Assembly: GCA_050618055.1 (NCBI GenBank)
Contig: JBNLVK010000291.1
Coordinates: 1-64,000, forward strand
Reading direction: 5' to 3'
From: CALDCK01 sp050618055
Lineage (GTDB): Bacteria; Myxococcota_A; UBA9160; SMWR01
DNA length: 64,000 bases
The translations under genes were made by a program, and so were the position numbers. The notes below the pieces were generated by a model. It was not told the origin of the DNA, did not search any database, and saw nothing but the letters and a program-made list of their open reading frames with translations. Below are positions 11,092 to 19,674 of this stretch, in pieces (the stretch's first letter is position 1; the number at the start of each line of letters is the position of its first letter).

Positions 11092-11397
11092 CTACGCGAG
11101 CAGCGTCTGGAGCTCGCCCTTGTCGTACATCTCGCGCACGATGTCGCAGCCGCCCTGGAACTCGCCGTCCACGTAGAGCTGGGGGATCGTGGGCCAGGAG
11201 CTGTACTCCTTGATGCCCTCGCGGATCTCCGGATCCTCGAGGACGTTCACCGTGGCGTACTCGGGGAGCAGCGTGTCGAGGATCTGCACCACGGTGGCGG
11301 AGAAGCCGCACTGGGGCACCCGGCGGTCGCCCTTCATGAACAGGACGACCCTGTGCTGCTTCACGATCTCGTCGATGCGCGCCTTTGCGTCACTCAT
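11092..11397 (-). CDS. grxD: Monothiol glutaredoxin (Grx4/GrxD family)
   Basis: 101 aa from ATG 11397, behind AAGGAGACCC. The active site is C30-G-F-S, the signature of monothiol glutaredoxins that carry or transfer [2Fe-2S] clusters with glutathione. The flanking family residues are present: FMKGDRRVPQ before, WPTIPQLYVDGEFQGGCDI after. Its start overlaps the stop of the Rrf2-family regulator by 4 bp (ATGA), so the two are translationally coupled. The pairing points to iron-sulfur homeostasis. Confidence 0.92.
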   Translation of the reverse strand: MSDAKARIDEIVKQHRVVLFMKGDRRVPQCGFSATVVQILDTLLPEYATVNVLEDPEIREGIKEYSSWPTIPQLYVDGEFQGGCDIVREMYDKGELQTLLA

Positions 11398-11876
11398 CGG
11401 GTCTCCTTCGGAATCTCGGTGGGTACCAGGGTGATCGGGTCGAGGAAGGCGCCCATGGCCCGCTCGTCCCGTCGCAGGTCGGCCAGGCTGATGCCGGAGA
11501 GCGTCTCGCGCAGCGCCTGCTTGATCGTGCGCCAGAGCGCGCGGACCGAGCAGTCGCCGGCGCGCACGCACTCGCGGTTCTGGCCGCCGTGGCAGGCGCA
11601 GAAGCCGTCGGGAAAGAACTCGCCGCCCAGCACCTGGAGGGCGCTCCAGACGCTGGTCTGCGAGGCGGGCTCGACCAGCCGGTAGCCGCCCTCGGCGCCG
11701 CGCACGCTCTGGACCAGTCCGCCCAGGCGCAGCTCGCGCATCAGCTTGGCCGTGTATTCGGGCGACAGCCCCTCGGCCTGGGCGATCTGGGAGATCGAGA
11801 CCGGGGCGCCGTCGTCGCTGGCGGCCACGCGCAGCAGGCAGCGCAGGCCGTATTCTTCGCTGGCGAGAAGCTGCAT
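11394..11876 (-). CDS. Rrf2-family (IscR-like) iron-sulfur transcriptional regulator
   Basis: 160 aa. Winged-helix N-terminus (ISQIAQAEGLSPEYTAKLMR as recognition region) and a cysteine cluster C93, C95, C103, C109; the C103-x5-C109 spacing equals the second pair of IscR ligands, so a [2Fe-2S] cluster is likely. First gene of a two-gene operon with the monothiol glutaredoxin and divergent from moaA, a [4Fe-4S] enzyme. It probably autoregulates through the perfect dyad at 11884-11907. It could sense cluster status, NO or redox stress; the exact signal is not readable from the sequence. Confidence 0.88.
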   Translation of the reverse strand: MQLLASEEYGLRCLLRVAASDDGAPVSISQIAQAEGLSPEYTAKLMRELRLGGLVQSVRGAEGGYRLVEPASQTSVWSALQVLGGEFFPDGFCACHGGQNRECVRAGDCSVRALWRTIKQALRETLSGISLADLRRDERAMGAFLDPITLVPTEIPKETR

Positions 11877-11883
11877 CGCGCTC

Positions 11884-11907
11884 CGAGGGTAGGATTGTGT
11901 ACCCTCG
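11884..11907. promoter_or_regulatory. Perfect dyad between rrf2 and moaA, likely Rrf2 operator
   Basis: Arms CGAGGGTA and TACCCTCG are perfectly inverted around an 8-bp spacer (24 bp total). The dyad lies 8 bp in front of the rrf2 start and 33 bp in front of the moaA start. Size and placement fit a dimeric Rrf2 regulator controlling both directions. The sequence does not match the E. coli IscR type 1 site. Confidence 0.65.
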
Positions 11908-11939
11908 AGTCAACATTACCAGCGCCTGCCGGAAGAGCC

Positions 11940-12992
11940 TTGAACGCCCCCTCCGAAGCCACACCGACCGACCCGACGGATCGGCTGGGTCGCCGCCTGC
12001 ACGACCTGCGCATCTCGGTCACCGACCGCTGCAACTTCCGCTGCCCCTACTGCATGCCCGCCGAGATCTATGGCGAGAGCTACCCGTTCCTGGCGCGGGA
12101 GCGGCTGCTCTCCTTCGAGGAGATCGAGCGGCTGGCCCGGCTGTTCGTGGGGCTCGGTGTCGAGAAGATCCGCATCACCGGCGGCGAGCCGCTGCTGCGC
12201 AAGAACCTGCCGTCGCTGGTGGCGGCGCTCGGCGCGATCGACGGACTGCGCGACCTGACGCTCACCACCAACGGCCACCTGCTGGCGGCCCAGGCCGAGG
12301 CGCTGGCCGAGGCCGGCCTGCACCGCATCACCGTCAGCCTGGACAGCCACGACGAGCAGGTGTTCCGCCGCATGAGCGGGCGCGACTTCGGTCCGGAGCG
12401 GGTGCTCCAGGGCATCGACGCGGCGGCGCGCGCCGGCCTCACGCCCATCAAGATCAACTGCGTGGTGCAGCGCGGCGTGAACGACCACACCTACCTGGAC
12501 CTGGCGCGCCGCTTCCGCGGCACCGGTCACATCGTGCGCTTCATCGAGTTCATGGACGTGGGCACGCTGAACGGCTGGGACCTCTCCCAGGTGGTGCCGG
12601 CGCGGGAGATCGTGGAGACGATCGGCGCCGCGTTCCCGCTGGAGCCCGCCGACGCCAACTACCCGGGCGAGGTGGCCGCCCGCTGGCGCTACGCCGACGG
12701 CGGCGGGGAGATCGGCGTGATCTCTTCGGTCTCGGCGCCGTTCTGCGGCGGCTGCACGCGGGCGCGCCTCACCATCGAGGGAGCGCTCGTGACCTGCCTG
12801 TTCGCCGACGGCGGCGTCGACCTGCGCACCCCCCTGCGCGACGGCGAGAGCGACGACCAGATGCGCGAGCGCATCGCAAAGGTCTGGCGCGCGCGCCGCG
12901 ACCGCTACTCGGAGGAGCGCGCCGCACTGACCGACGCCACGGGCCACGTCGAAGCCCGCCCGAAGATCGAGATGTACCAGGTGGGCGGCTAG
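11940..12992 (+). CDS. moaA: GTP 3',8-cyclase (molybdenum cofactor biosynthesis protein A)
   Basis: Radical SAM enzyme making 3',8-cyclo-GTP in molybdopterin synthesis. From TTG 11940 (350 aa, purine-rich GGAAGAG upstream; no in-frame ATG occurs before the active site) the motif CNFRCPYC gives C31, C35 and C38. The C-terminal cluster ligands are in CGGCTRAR and VTCLF. The protein ends in VGG, matching the family's terminal double glycine that is needed for activity. No other moa gene is adjacent. Being divergent from an Rrf2/Grx operon suggests control by iron-sulfur status. Shares the CTAG stop with the convergent 2OG oxygenase. Confidence 0.93.
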   Translation: MNAPSEATPTDPTDRLGRRLHDLRISVTDRCNFRCPYCMPAEIYGESYPFLARERLLSFEEIERLARLFVGLGVEKIRITGGEPLLRKNLPSLVAALGAIDGLRDLTLTTNGHLLAAQAEALAEAGLHRITVSLDSHDEQVFRRMSGRDFGPERVLQGIDAAARAGLTPIKINCVVQRGVNDHTYLDLARRFRGTGHIVRFIEFMDVGTLNGWDLSQVVPAREIVETIGAAFPLEPADANYPGEVAARWRYADGGGEIGVISSVSAPFCGGCTRARLTIEGALVTCLFADGGVDLRTPLRDGESDDQMRERIAKVWRARRDRYSEERAALTDATGHVEARPKIEMYQVGG

Positions 12993-13777
12993 CGGCTCCG
13001 CCGCCGGCGCAGGGTGTGGTAGGCGGCGTGCCACAGGCGGTGGGGGTGCCAGCGGTCGGCGTCGCGCCAGTGGAAGAGGGTGCCGTGGGGCCGGGCGTCC
13101 GCTTCGGCGGGCTCCCGCGTGTAGTAGTAGAGCTGGATCGTCTTGCGCGTCGTGCCGCGCGGACAGCGCAGCGCGTCGGGAAAGCCGTGGAAGGCGCGGT
13201 CGTGCACGTCGAACAGGACCGCCCGGTTGAAGGCCGGTGCGATGCGCGCCTGGCAGCCGGTGAGGCGCTCGTTCCACAGCTCCAGGTCGCCGCGGTACGA
13301 CGCCTGCCAGTCCCGGTTCAGGTAGAGGATCAGGTTCACGCGCCGGAAGGCGCCCAGGCCGGCGTGGAAGTTGGCGTCGGCGTGGATGCCGAGCCGCGAT
13401 CCGCGGCCGTAGTGGCGGAGCGCGCCGGCCCGGTCGTGGTCGGACAGCAGGTCCGGGATGCCGCTCAGCGTGCCGACGAAGTCGAGGAACGTGTCGTCGC
13501 ACAGCTCCCCGAGCACCCGGCGCAGGAAGGGCGGGAACGCCTCCTCGCTGTGGGAGCGTCGCTTGCCGAGCCGGCGCGGCTCCTTCAGCGAGGACTCGGA
13601 GCGGAAGGTGTCGGGCGGCGGGAACTCGTGGAGGATCCGCTCGGCCGCCGGCGCCGGCAGGAAGTCGTCGAGCACGACGTGGCGGAAGGGAAGGGCCTTC
13701 GCGTAGCTCGCCCGGTGGGCCAGGGCCAGGTCGCGCAGGCGGTCGGCGTCGAGGACGCGCGGGAGAGACCTGCTCAT
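12989..13777 (-). CDS. 2-oxoglutarate/Fe(II) oxygenase (prolyl hydroxylase-like fold)
   Basis: 262 aa from ATG 13777. The jelly-roll oxygenase motif is visible as HADANFH (His and Asp metal ligands, about residue 135) and a distal HGFPDALRCPRGTTRKT with the second His and the 2OG-binding Arg/Lys region. The N-terminal VVLDDFLPAPAAERILHEFP is typical of the 2OG-FeII_Oxy group acting on proteins or on sugar and lipid substrates. It overlaps the Gfo/Idh gene by 4 bp and sits beside a glycosyltransferase, so it may modify a glycan or glycoprotein. Substrate unknown. Confidence 0.75.
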   Translation of the reverse strand: MSRSLPRVLDADRLRDLALAHRASYAKALPFRHVVLDDFLPAPAAERILHEFPPPDTFRSESSLKEPRRLGKRRSHSEEAFPPFLRRVLGELCDDTFLDFVGTLSGIPDLLSDHDRAGALRHYGRGSRLGIHADANFHAGLGAFRRVNLILYLNRDWQASYRGDLELWNERLTGCQARIAPAFNRAVLFDVHDRAFHGFPDALRCPRGTTRKTIQLYYYTREPAEADARPHGTLFHWRDADRWHPHRLWHAAYHTLRRRRSR

Positions 13778-14691
13778 GTGGCGGGCAGCCCGGCCATGGC
13801 CCGAAGCCGGGCGATGCGCTCCACCGACGCCACCGCCGCGTCCACGTCGCACAGGGGCTCGGGGCCGCCGTCCAGGTAGGCGAGGAAGGCGCGCAGCTCG
13901 AGGAGCAGCGGCAGCTCCGTCGAGATCGCTCGCCGCTCCGGCGCGCACGGGCCGGCGCGGTCGTCGGTCCGCAGCAGCTTCACGTGGTCGGCGAGCGGGT
14001 CGTCGAGGACGCCGATGCCCCGCTCGCAGACCAGCCGCACCTCGCGACGGGTCTGCTCGCGCAGCGTGGAGACCTCCATCACGAACCAGGGATCGTCGCC
14101 GAAGCCCGCGACCATTCCGGCGCCCGACCCGCGTGCGCCCTCCGCCACCGCGAAGCGCGCCTCCGGCACCTGGCCGAGGATCGTCTCGGCGATGCTCAGG
14201 TCGTGGGGCGCGAGGATCCAGACCGCGTCGACGTCGGTATGGGGGTGGCTCCACTGCACGCGGACGCTGTGCAGCCCCCGCACCGGACCCAGCTCTTCCG
14301 AGGTGGCCAGCTCGCGCAGGGCGCGAACGCCCGGGTGGTAGCGCCACTTCTCCATGACGAACAGGTTCCGCCGGGTGCAGTGCTTGGCGATGCGCCGGGC
14401 GCGCTCCACATCGTGGGTGAGCGGCTTCTCGCAGTAGATGGGACGACCCGTGGCGAGCAGCGCGTCGACGACGTCCGCGTGCCGGTCCGTCGGCGTCGCG
14501 ACCACGTAGCCGTCCACCGGACCGGTGACGTCGGTGGCGCTCGCGAGGGTCTCCGCCGCCAGGTCGCGGGCGTGCTCCCGCGCGGCGGCATCCGGATCGA
14601 CCACCGTGACGCGTGCCCCGAGTGCCGCCAGATCGCGCAGGATGTTGCGGCCCCAGCGGCCGCAGCCGATCTGGACGATCCGATGCGTCAT
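13774..14691 (-). CDS. Gfo/Idh/MocA-family oxidoreductase
   Basis: 305 aa from ATG 14691 (MTHRIVQIGCGRWGRNILRD). The Rossmann motif GCGRWG is near residue 10 and the catalytic EKPLTHDVERAR near residue 90, both diagnostic of NAD(P)-dependent sugar oxidoreductases of the Gfo/Idh/MocA family. It is the first gene of a two-gene unit with the 2OG oxygenase (4-bp ATGA overlap) and is divergent from a glycosyltransferase 75 bp away. A role in making or editing a nucleotide sugar for a surface glycan is likely, but the substrate is unknown. Confidence 0.85.
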   Translation of the reverse strand: MTHRIVQIGCGRWGRNILRDLAALGARVTVVDPDAAAREHARDLAAETLASATDVTGPVDGYVVATPTDRHADVVDALLATGRPIYCEKPLTHDVERARRIAKHCTRRNLFVMEKWRYHPGVRALRELATSEELGPVRGLHSVRVQWSHPHTDVDAVWILAPHDLSIAETILGQVPEARFAVAEGARGSGAGMVAGFGDDPWFVMEVSTLREQTRREVRLVCERGIGVLDDPLADHVKLLRTDDRAGPCAPERRAISTELPLLLELRAFLAYLDGGPEPLCDVDAAVASVERIARLRAMAGLPAT

Positions 14692-14765
14692 GCAGACAGG
14701 TCTCCCGGGGCCGGCAGTGTAGCCGCGGTCGCCGCCGCGAGGGGACCCCCGGTACACTGCGCGCG

Positions 14766-15596
14766 ATGCCGGAAGCGACCGTGCTGATCCCCACCCACGA
14801 CCACGGTCGCCTGCTGGCGCGCAGCGTGGCGTCGGTGCAGCGCCAGACGCTCTCCGACGTCGAGATCCTGATCATCGGCGACGGCGCGACCGAGGAGACG
14901 CGCGAGACGGCGCACGCCCTGGCCGGCGCCGACGAGCGCATCCGCTTCTTCGATCGCGAGAAGAGTCCGCGCACCGGCGAGCCCTACCGGCACGAGGTCC
15001 TCCAGGACGCGCGCGGGGGGTTCGTGAGCTACCTCGCCGACGACGACCTGTGGCTGCCCCATCACCTCGAGGGCATGCGGGACCTGCTGGGCGAGGCCGA
15101 CTTCGCCAACGCCTTCATGCTGCGCGTGCACGCCGACGGGAGGCTCGAGCCCTTCTTCTGCGACCTCTCCGAGCCCCTCTACGTCGCGCGCCACCGGGAC
15201 GAGCGCCGGCCGAAGAACTACATGCCCCTGTCGTCGGTGTCGCACCGGCTCGACGCCTACCGCAGGCTGCCGCACGGCTGGCGGACGACGCCGGGCGGCG
15301 TCCCCACCGACCTCCACATGTGGCGGCAGTGGCTGGCGGCCGACGGCATGCGCTTCGCCAGCGCCTCGCGCGCGTCGGTGCTCAACTTCCCCGACGGAGA
15401 GCGCCGGCAGCAGGCGCTGGCGGACCGCGATGCGGAGCTTCTCGCGTGGCTCGATCGGATCGGGACGGTGGAGGGTCGGCTGGAGATCGCGGAGCAGATC
15501 GTCGCCGACCTGCGCGCGCGCGTCCTGCGCGAGAAGCTGAGGCCGGCCCGCACCTTCCGGAGCCTGTTCGGGCTGCTGGGCGACCGCCGCCGCTAG
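14766..15596 (+). CDS. Family 2 glycosyltransferase
   Basis: 276 aa. GT-A fold: N-terminal ATVLIPTHDHGRLLARSVAS, the nucleotide-binding VEILIIGDGAT and the DxD-type motif YLADDDLWLPHHL (about residue 95). No membrane segment; the C-terminal 60 residues look helical (EQIVADLRARVLREKL). It transfers a sugar from a nucleotide-sugar donor. Its neighbours (Gfo/Idh, RmlC-like epimerase) point to polysaccharide or glycoprotein assembly. Its stop shares CTAG with the convergent RmlC-like gene. Confidence 0.88.
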   Translation: MPEATVLIPTHDHGRLLARSVASVQRQTLSDVEILIIGDGATEETRETAHALAGADERIRFFDREKSPRTGEPYRHEVLQDARGGFVSYLADDDLWLPHHLEGMRDLLGEADFANAFMLRVHADGRLEPFFCDLSEPLYVARHRDERRPKNYMPLSSVSHRLDAYRRLPHGWRTTPGGVPTDLHMWRQWLAADGMRFASASRASVLNFPDGERRQQALADRDAELLAWLDRIGTVEGRLEIAEQIVADLRARVLREKLRPARTFRSLFGLLGDRRR

Positions 15597-16168
15597 CCGC
15601 CGAAGCGGCCGAAGCCGGGCTGGTGCGGCTCGAGCTGCGCGAGCAGGTCGACGAAGGGCGGGGCGGTCGCGTCCCGCTCCGAGACGATCGGATCGCGTAC
15701 CTCGGGAAACAGCAGGGCCGCCGTGTCGTCCCAGCGGTAGCCCAGGTCGTCGGCGGGATCGAAGTACTCGCTGGCGGCGACACAGAGAAGCGACGCCTCC
15801 GGAGTGTAGAAGCCGTGGGCCACGCCCGGCGGAATGCGGAGCAGCCGCGGCGATCCGGCGTCGACCGCGATGCACGCGTCCTTCAGGTGGGTCGGGGAGC
15901 CGCGGCGCAGGTCCTTCAGGCCGATGATCGCTGCGCCGTCCAGGACCGATACGTAGTCGGTGTGCCGGATGTGGACGTGGACCCCGCGCAGGCTGTTCCC
16001 GGTGGATCGGATCACGTTCCACTGGCGGGGGGCGGCCGCGTCGACCCAGTCGCTGCGGAACACCTCGGTGAGCTCGCCTCGCTCGTCGCGATGCGACTCG
16101 AGAACGAACGTCGAGACCCCCTCGATGGTTTCGCAGGAAGTCCAGCTCCCTCGGACGGTCGAATCCAT
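15593..16168 (-). CDS. dTDP-sugar 3,5-epimerase (RmlC/WbtF-type cupin)
   Basis: 191 aa. RmlC-family cupin: ERGELTEVFRSDW, SLRGVHVHIRHTDYV (catalytic His region), DLRRGSPT and IPPGVAHGFYT with the conserved barrel strand, and FDPADDLGYRWDD near the end. The usual role is epimerising dTDP-4-keto-6-deoxy sugars on the way to rhamnose-like sugars. The RGVH segment differs from the canonical RGLHYQ, so it may be a sugar isomerase variant. rmlA, rmlB and rmlD are not visible in this window. Confidence 0.75.
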   Translation of the reverse strand: MDSTVRGSWTSCETIEGVSTFVLESHRDERGELTEVFRSDWVDAAAPRQWNVIRSTGNSLRGVHVHIRHTDYVSVLDGAAIIGLKDLRRGSPTHLKDACIAVDAGSPRLLRIPPGVAHGFYTPEASLLCVAASEYFDPADDLGYRWDDTAALLFPEVRDPIVSERDATAPPFVDLLAQLEPHQPGFGRFGG

Positions 16169-16228
16169 GCCCCCATTCCCCCTTTGCCCGCGCGATTACA
16201 CCGCGCCGCAGGAAAGGGGTCAAGGAGC

Positions 16229-17362
16229 CTACGACGCCTCTTCGCCCTCGGCCCACGCGTCCAGCCGGGCCATGGTGTCCGCGTACTCCATGGCGAACTC
16301 CTCCATCACCGAGCGCACGCTCTTCACGTGGTTCATCGAGCCGACGATCTGTCCCACGTAGTAGTTGATGAGCTGGGCGGCGCCCGGGTTCTTGTGGGCG
16401 TGGTGGGCGATGCGCGCCAGCGCCTCGGCGGCCAGCCGCGGCTGGAGCGGCATGGGCAGCGGATCCGGGTTGTCCGGATCGTTCCAGGCGTCGGTCCAGG
16501 CGCTGCGCAGCTGGCGCGCCGGCTTGCCGGTGGTGGAACGCGAGCGCAGCGTGTCGCGCGACGTCGCCTTCAGGAACTTCTCCTTCACCACCGGGTGGGT
16601 CTCGGCCTCCTCGGTGGTGAGCCAGACCGATCCGGTCCACACGCCCTGGGCGCCCAGGGCCAGCGCCGCGGTCAGCTGGCGGCCGCCGCCGATGCCGCCG
16701 GCGGCGAGCACCGGCAGGGGCGCCACCGCGTCGACCACCTCGGGCACCAGCACCATGGTCGAGATGTCGCCGGTGTGGCCGCCGGCCTCGTAGCCCTGGG
16801 CGATGATCAGGTCGGCGCCGGCCTCGGCGTGGCGCCGCGCGTGCTCGACCGTGCCGGCCAGCGCCGCCACGCGCACGCCCCGGGCGTTGCCCTGCTCGAT
16901 CATCCACGCCGGCGGCGGACCCAGCGCGCTGGCGATCAGGCTGATGTTGCGGCTGAACAGCAGCTCGATCACCTCGCGCTGCTCCTCGAAGCCCACCCGG
17001 AACTGGTCGCGCGCGGTCTGGTCCGGCGGCAGCGGCGGCACGTCGTGCTCGGCGAGGATGCGGTCGACGAACTTGCGGTGCTCCTCGGGAATGCGCGAGT
17101 CGAGCTCGCCGCCCTCGAGGCCGCCGCTCCGGTCGCTGCCCACGTACTTGGCGGGCAGCAGCAGGTCGACGCCGTCGGGCTTGTCGCCCACCCCCTTCTC
17201 GATCCAGTCGAGCTCGGCCTCGAGGCCGGCGGCCGAGTGGCCGGCCACGCCCAGCACGCCGAGTCCGCCGGCCTTCGAGACGGCGGCGGCGACGTCGCGG
17301 CAGTGGGTGAACGCGAAGATGGGGAACTCGAGCCCCATCTCCTTCGCGAGCCTGGTATGCAT
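16229..17362 (-). CDS. Nitronate monooxygenase-family FMN enzyme
   Basis: 377 aa from ATG 17362. TIM-barrel FMN protein of the 2-nitropropane dioxygenase/nitronate monooxygenase family: FPIFAFTHCRDVAAAVSKAGGLGVLG at the N-terminus, IIAQGYEAGGHTGDISTMVL and LPVLAAGGIGGGRQ for FMN phosphate binding. Family members oxidise nitronates or act as enoyl reductases. It is the last gene of the minus-strand acyl-CoA operon, 8 bp after an acyl-CoA dehydrogenase, so a role on an acyl-CoA intermediate is as likely as nitronate oxidation. Confidence 0.85.
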   Translation of the reverse strand: MHTRLAKEMGLEFPIFAFTHCRDVAAAVSKAGGLGVLGVAGHSAAGLEAELDWIEKGVGDKPDGVDLLLPAKYVGSDRSGGLEGGELDSRIPEEHRKFVDRILAEHDVPPLPPDQTARDQFRVGFEEQREVIELLFSRNISLIASALGPPPAWMIEQGNARGVRVAALAGTVEHARRHAEAGADLIIAQGYEAGGHTGDISTMVLVPEVVDAVAPLPVLAAGGIGGGRQLTAALALGAQGVWTGSVWLTTEEAETHPVVKEKFLKATSRDTLRSRSTTGKPARQLRSAWTDAWNDPDNPDPLPMPLQPRLAAEALARIAHHAHKNPGAAQLINYYVGQIVGSMNHVKSVRSVMEEFAMEYADTMARLDAWAEGEEAS

Positions 17363-17370
17363 GGGTCCTC

Positions 17371-18459
17371 CTACGAGGCCTGGGCCAGGCCCTGGAGCGC
17401 GGCGGCGCGTTCGCGCAGCAGCTCCGGACCGCCCAGCAGGTGTCGCGCCACGCCGATGCGCTTGAACCAGAAGTGGAGGTTCTGCTCGTCGGTCCAGCCG
17501 ATGCCGCCGTGCACCTGGGTGGCGACGCTGGCGATCTCGCGCCCGATCTCCGAGACGTGGGCCAGCGCGTGGCAGGCCATCAGCGGCGCCTCGTCGGGCA
17601 GCGCGTCGAAGGCGTGGGCCGCGTACCAGACCAGCGACCGCGCCGGCTCGAGCTCGGCGATCATCTCGGCGCACATGTGCTTCACCGCCTGGAAGGAGCC
17701 GATCAGCCGGTCGAACTGCTTGCGCTGCTGGGCATAGGCCACCGCCTGGGAGATCATCGACTCGCAGGCGCCGAAGGTGTCGGCGGCCAGCGCGATGCGG
17801 CCGGCGTCGAGCATGCGCGCGATCGCCCCCGACGCGCCCTCGAAGAGCGCCTCGGGCACGACGCCGTCGAGCACGACCTCGGAGGTGCAGCGGGTGGCGT
17901 CGGTGGTGGGAAGGCGCGTCGTGCTCAGGCCCGCCGCGTCGCCGGCCACGACCGCCAACGCGTCGTCGCCCACCGACAGCAGCAGGCGCTCCGCGTGCAG
18001 TGCGTCGAGCACCATCAGCGCCTTGCCGGAAAGCCTGCCGCCCGCCAGCGCGATACCGGCCTCCTCGCGCACCGAGAAGGTCTCGGTGGCACCGACGCCG
18101 CACACCCGGTCGCCGGCGGCGATCGGACCCAGCTCGGCCAGCGCCGCGTCGCTGCCGATCTCGCGCAGCGCCACCGGCGCCATCACCGCCGAGGACAGGA
18201 AGGGTGCGGGCGTCACCGCGTGGCCCAGCGACTGGGCGACCAGCGCCGCGTCGAGCAGCCCGAGTCCGCTGCCGCCCTGGGCCTCGGGCACCAGCACGCC
18301 GGTCACGCCCATCTCGGCCAGCTGCTTCCACACCGCCCGGTCGTTCGGGCAGTCGGCGTCGCGCAGCTCGCGCACGCGGGTGATCGGCACCTTGTCGGCC
18401 AGGAAGCCGCGGACGGTCTCCTCGAGCAGCTTCTGGTCGTCCGAGAGTCCGAAGTCCAT
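17371..18459 (-). CDS. Acyl-CoA dehydrogenase, short (beta-like) subunit
   Basis: 362 aa from ATG 18459. Acyl-CoA dehydrogenase fold: N-terminal helices MDFGLSDDQKLLEETVRGFL, FAD region, and C-terminal QVHGGIGWTDEQNLHFWFKR. The length and the loss of much of the middle-domain signature resemble the partner subunits of heteromeric dehydrogenases (such as the FadE28/FadE29 pairs of steroid and branched side-chain degraders). It lies 8 bp downstream of a full-length acyl-CoA dehydrogenase, as those pairs do. Heteromer formation is inference. Confidence 0.85.
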   Translation of the reverse strand: MDFGLSDDQKLLEETVRGFLADKVPITRVRELRDADCPNDRAVWKQLAEMGVTGVLVPEAQGGSGLGLLDAALVAQSLGHAVTPAPFLSSAVMAPVALREIGSDAALAELGPIAAGDRVCGVGATETFSVREEAGIALAGGRLSGKALMVLDALHAERLLLSVGDDALAVVAGDAAGLSTTRLPTTDATRCTSEVVLDGVVPEALFEGASGAIARMLDAGRIALAADTFGACESMISQAVAYAQQRKQFDRLIGSFQAVKHMCAEMIAELEPARSLVWYAAHAFDALPDEAPLMACHALAHVSEIGREIASVATQVHGGIGWTDEQNLHFWFKRIGVARHLLGGPELLRERAAALQGLAQAS

Positions 18460-18467
18460 GTCTGCTC

Positions 18468-19664
18468 CTACGCCTGGGCCGGCTTCGGCTCGCGGGGAAG
18501 GCCCAGGCCGCGCTCCGAGATGATGTTCTTCTGGATCTGGGCCGTACCGCCGCCGATGATCAGGCCCAGCGAGAAGAACGAGTGGGCCTGCCAGTAGCCG
18601 CGCTCGCGCTCGTACTTGCTGTGGTCGTAGAGCGCGCCCAGCTCGCCCATCACGTCGATGGCCAGCGCCGACATGTCGAAGTTGAGCTGGCAGTTCTGGA
18701 GCTTGGTCACCAGCCCCGCCACGCCCGGCGACTCGCCCTTCAGGCTGCACGTCAGCATGCGCATGCCGTGGTGCTTCATGCTGAGCGCGCGGGCCTGCAG
18801 GCGCATCAGCCGGTCGCGGTAGACGGGGCTCTCCATGGCCGACACGCCGTTGCTGGTCTCCCGCTCCATCAGGCGCGACAGCCGCATCCAGGTGCCCTCG
18901 GCGTTGCTGTTCAGGCTGTTGCGCTCGTGCTTGAGCGTGGTGTTGGCGATCTTCCAGCCCTCGCCGCGCCTGCCCACCAGGTTGCTCTGGGGGACGCGCA
19001 CGTCGCTGAAGAACACCTGGTTGAAGGAGTTCTCGCCGATGTCGCCCGACATGGTGCGCAGCGGCTGCACCTCGATGCCGGGGGCGTCCATGGGCGCGAG
19101 GATGTAGCTGATGCCGGCGTGCTTCTTGGCGTCGGGCTCGGTGCGCACCAGCACGAAGATCATGTCCGACTTGTCCGCCGTGCTCGTCCAGATCTTCTGG
19201 CCGTTGATCACGAAGTCGTCGCCGTCGGTGTGGGCGCGCGTCTGGAGGCTGGCCAGGTCGCTGCCGCTGCCCGGCTCCGAGTAGCCCTGGCACCACATGA
19301 TCTCGCCGCGCAGCGTCGGGCCGATCCAGCGCTTCTTCTGCTCCTCGGTGCCGTGCTCGAGCAGCGTCGGCACCAGCATCGACGGGCCCTGGGCGTTCAG
19401 TCCGCGGACCACGCCGGCGCGGTTGAACTCCTCGTCCATGATCACCGTCTCGAGCAGGTCGGGCTCTGCGCCATGGCCGCCGTACTCCTTGGGGATCGTG
19501 CGCGCCCAGTAGCCGTGCTCGATCTGGAGCGCCAGCCACTTCGGCAGCTCGTCGCGCCGCTCCTCGAAGGCCCCCGGCCTGGGACGGGCGTCCTTCGTCT
19601 TCTCCAGGAAGTCGCGCACCTCCCGGCGGAAGGCCTCGTACTTCTCTCCGTAGCTGAGGTCCAT
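18468..19664 (-). CDS. Acyl-CoA dehydrogenase, full-length subunit
   Basis: 398 aa behind GAGGAGGAG. Contains the FAD/substrate signature MWCQGYSEPGSGSDLASLQT and INGQKIWTSTADKSD, typical of acyl-CoA dehydrogenases acting on long or branched substrates. Oxidises an acyl-CoA to the 2-enoyl-CoA using FAD and passes electrons to ETF. It is followed by the shorter paralogue and preceded by a DinB-like protein and two crotonases, all within 2-10 bp of each other. The substrate is probably a branched or isoprenoid-derived acyl-CoA, judged from the divergent carboxylase/AtuA operon. Confidence 0.92.
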   Translation of the reverse strand: MDLSYGEKYEAFRREVRDFLEKTKDARPRPGAFEERRDELPKWLALQIEHGYWARTIPKEYGGHGAEPDLLETVIMDEEFNRAGVVRGLNAQGPSMLVPTLLEHGTEEQKKRWIGPTLRGEIMWCQGYSEPGSGSDLASLQTRAHTDGDDFVINGQKIWTSTADKSDMIFVLVRTEPDAKKHAGISYILAPMDAPGIEVQPLRTMSGDIGENSFNQVFFSDVRVPQSNLVGRRGEGWKIANTTLKHERNSLNSNAEGTWMRLSRLMERETSNGVSAMESPVYRDRLMRLQARALSMKHHGMRMLTCSLKGESPGVAGLVTKLQNCQLNFDMSALAIDVMGELGALYDHSKYERERGYWQAHSFFSLGLIIGGGTAQIQKNIISERGLGLPREPKPAQA

Positions 19665-19674
19665 GCTCTCCTCC

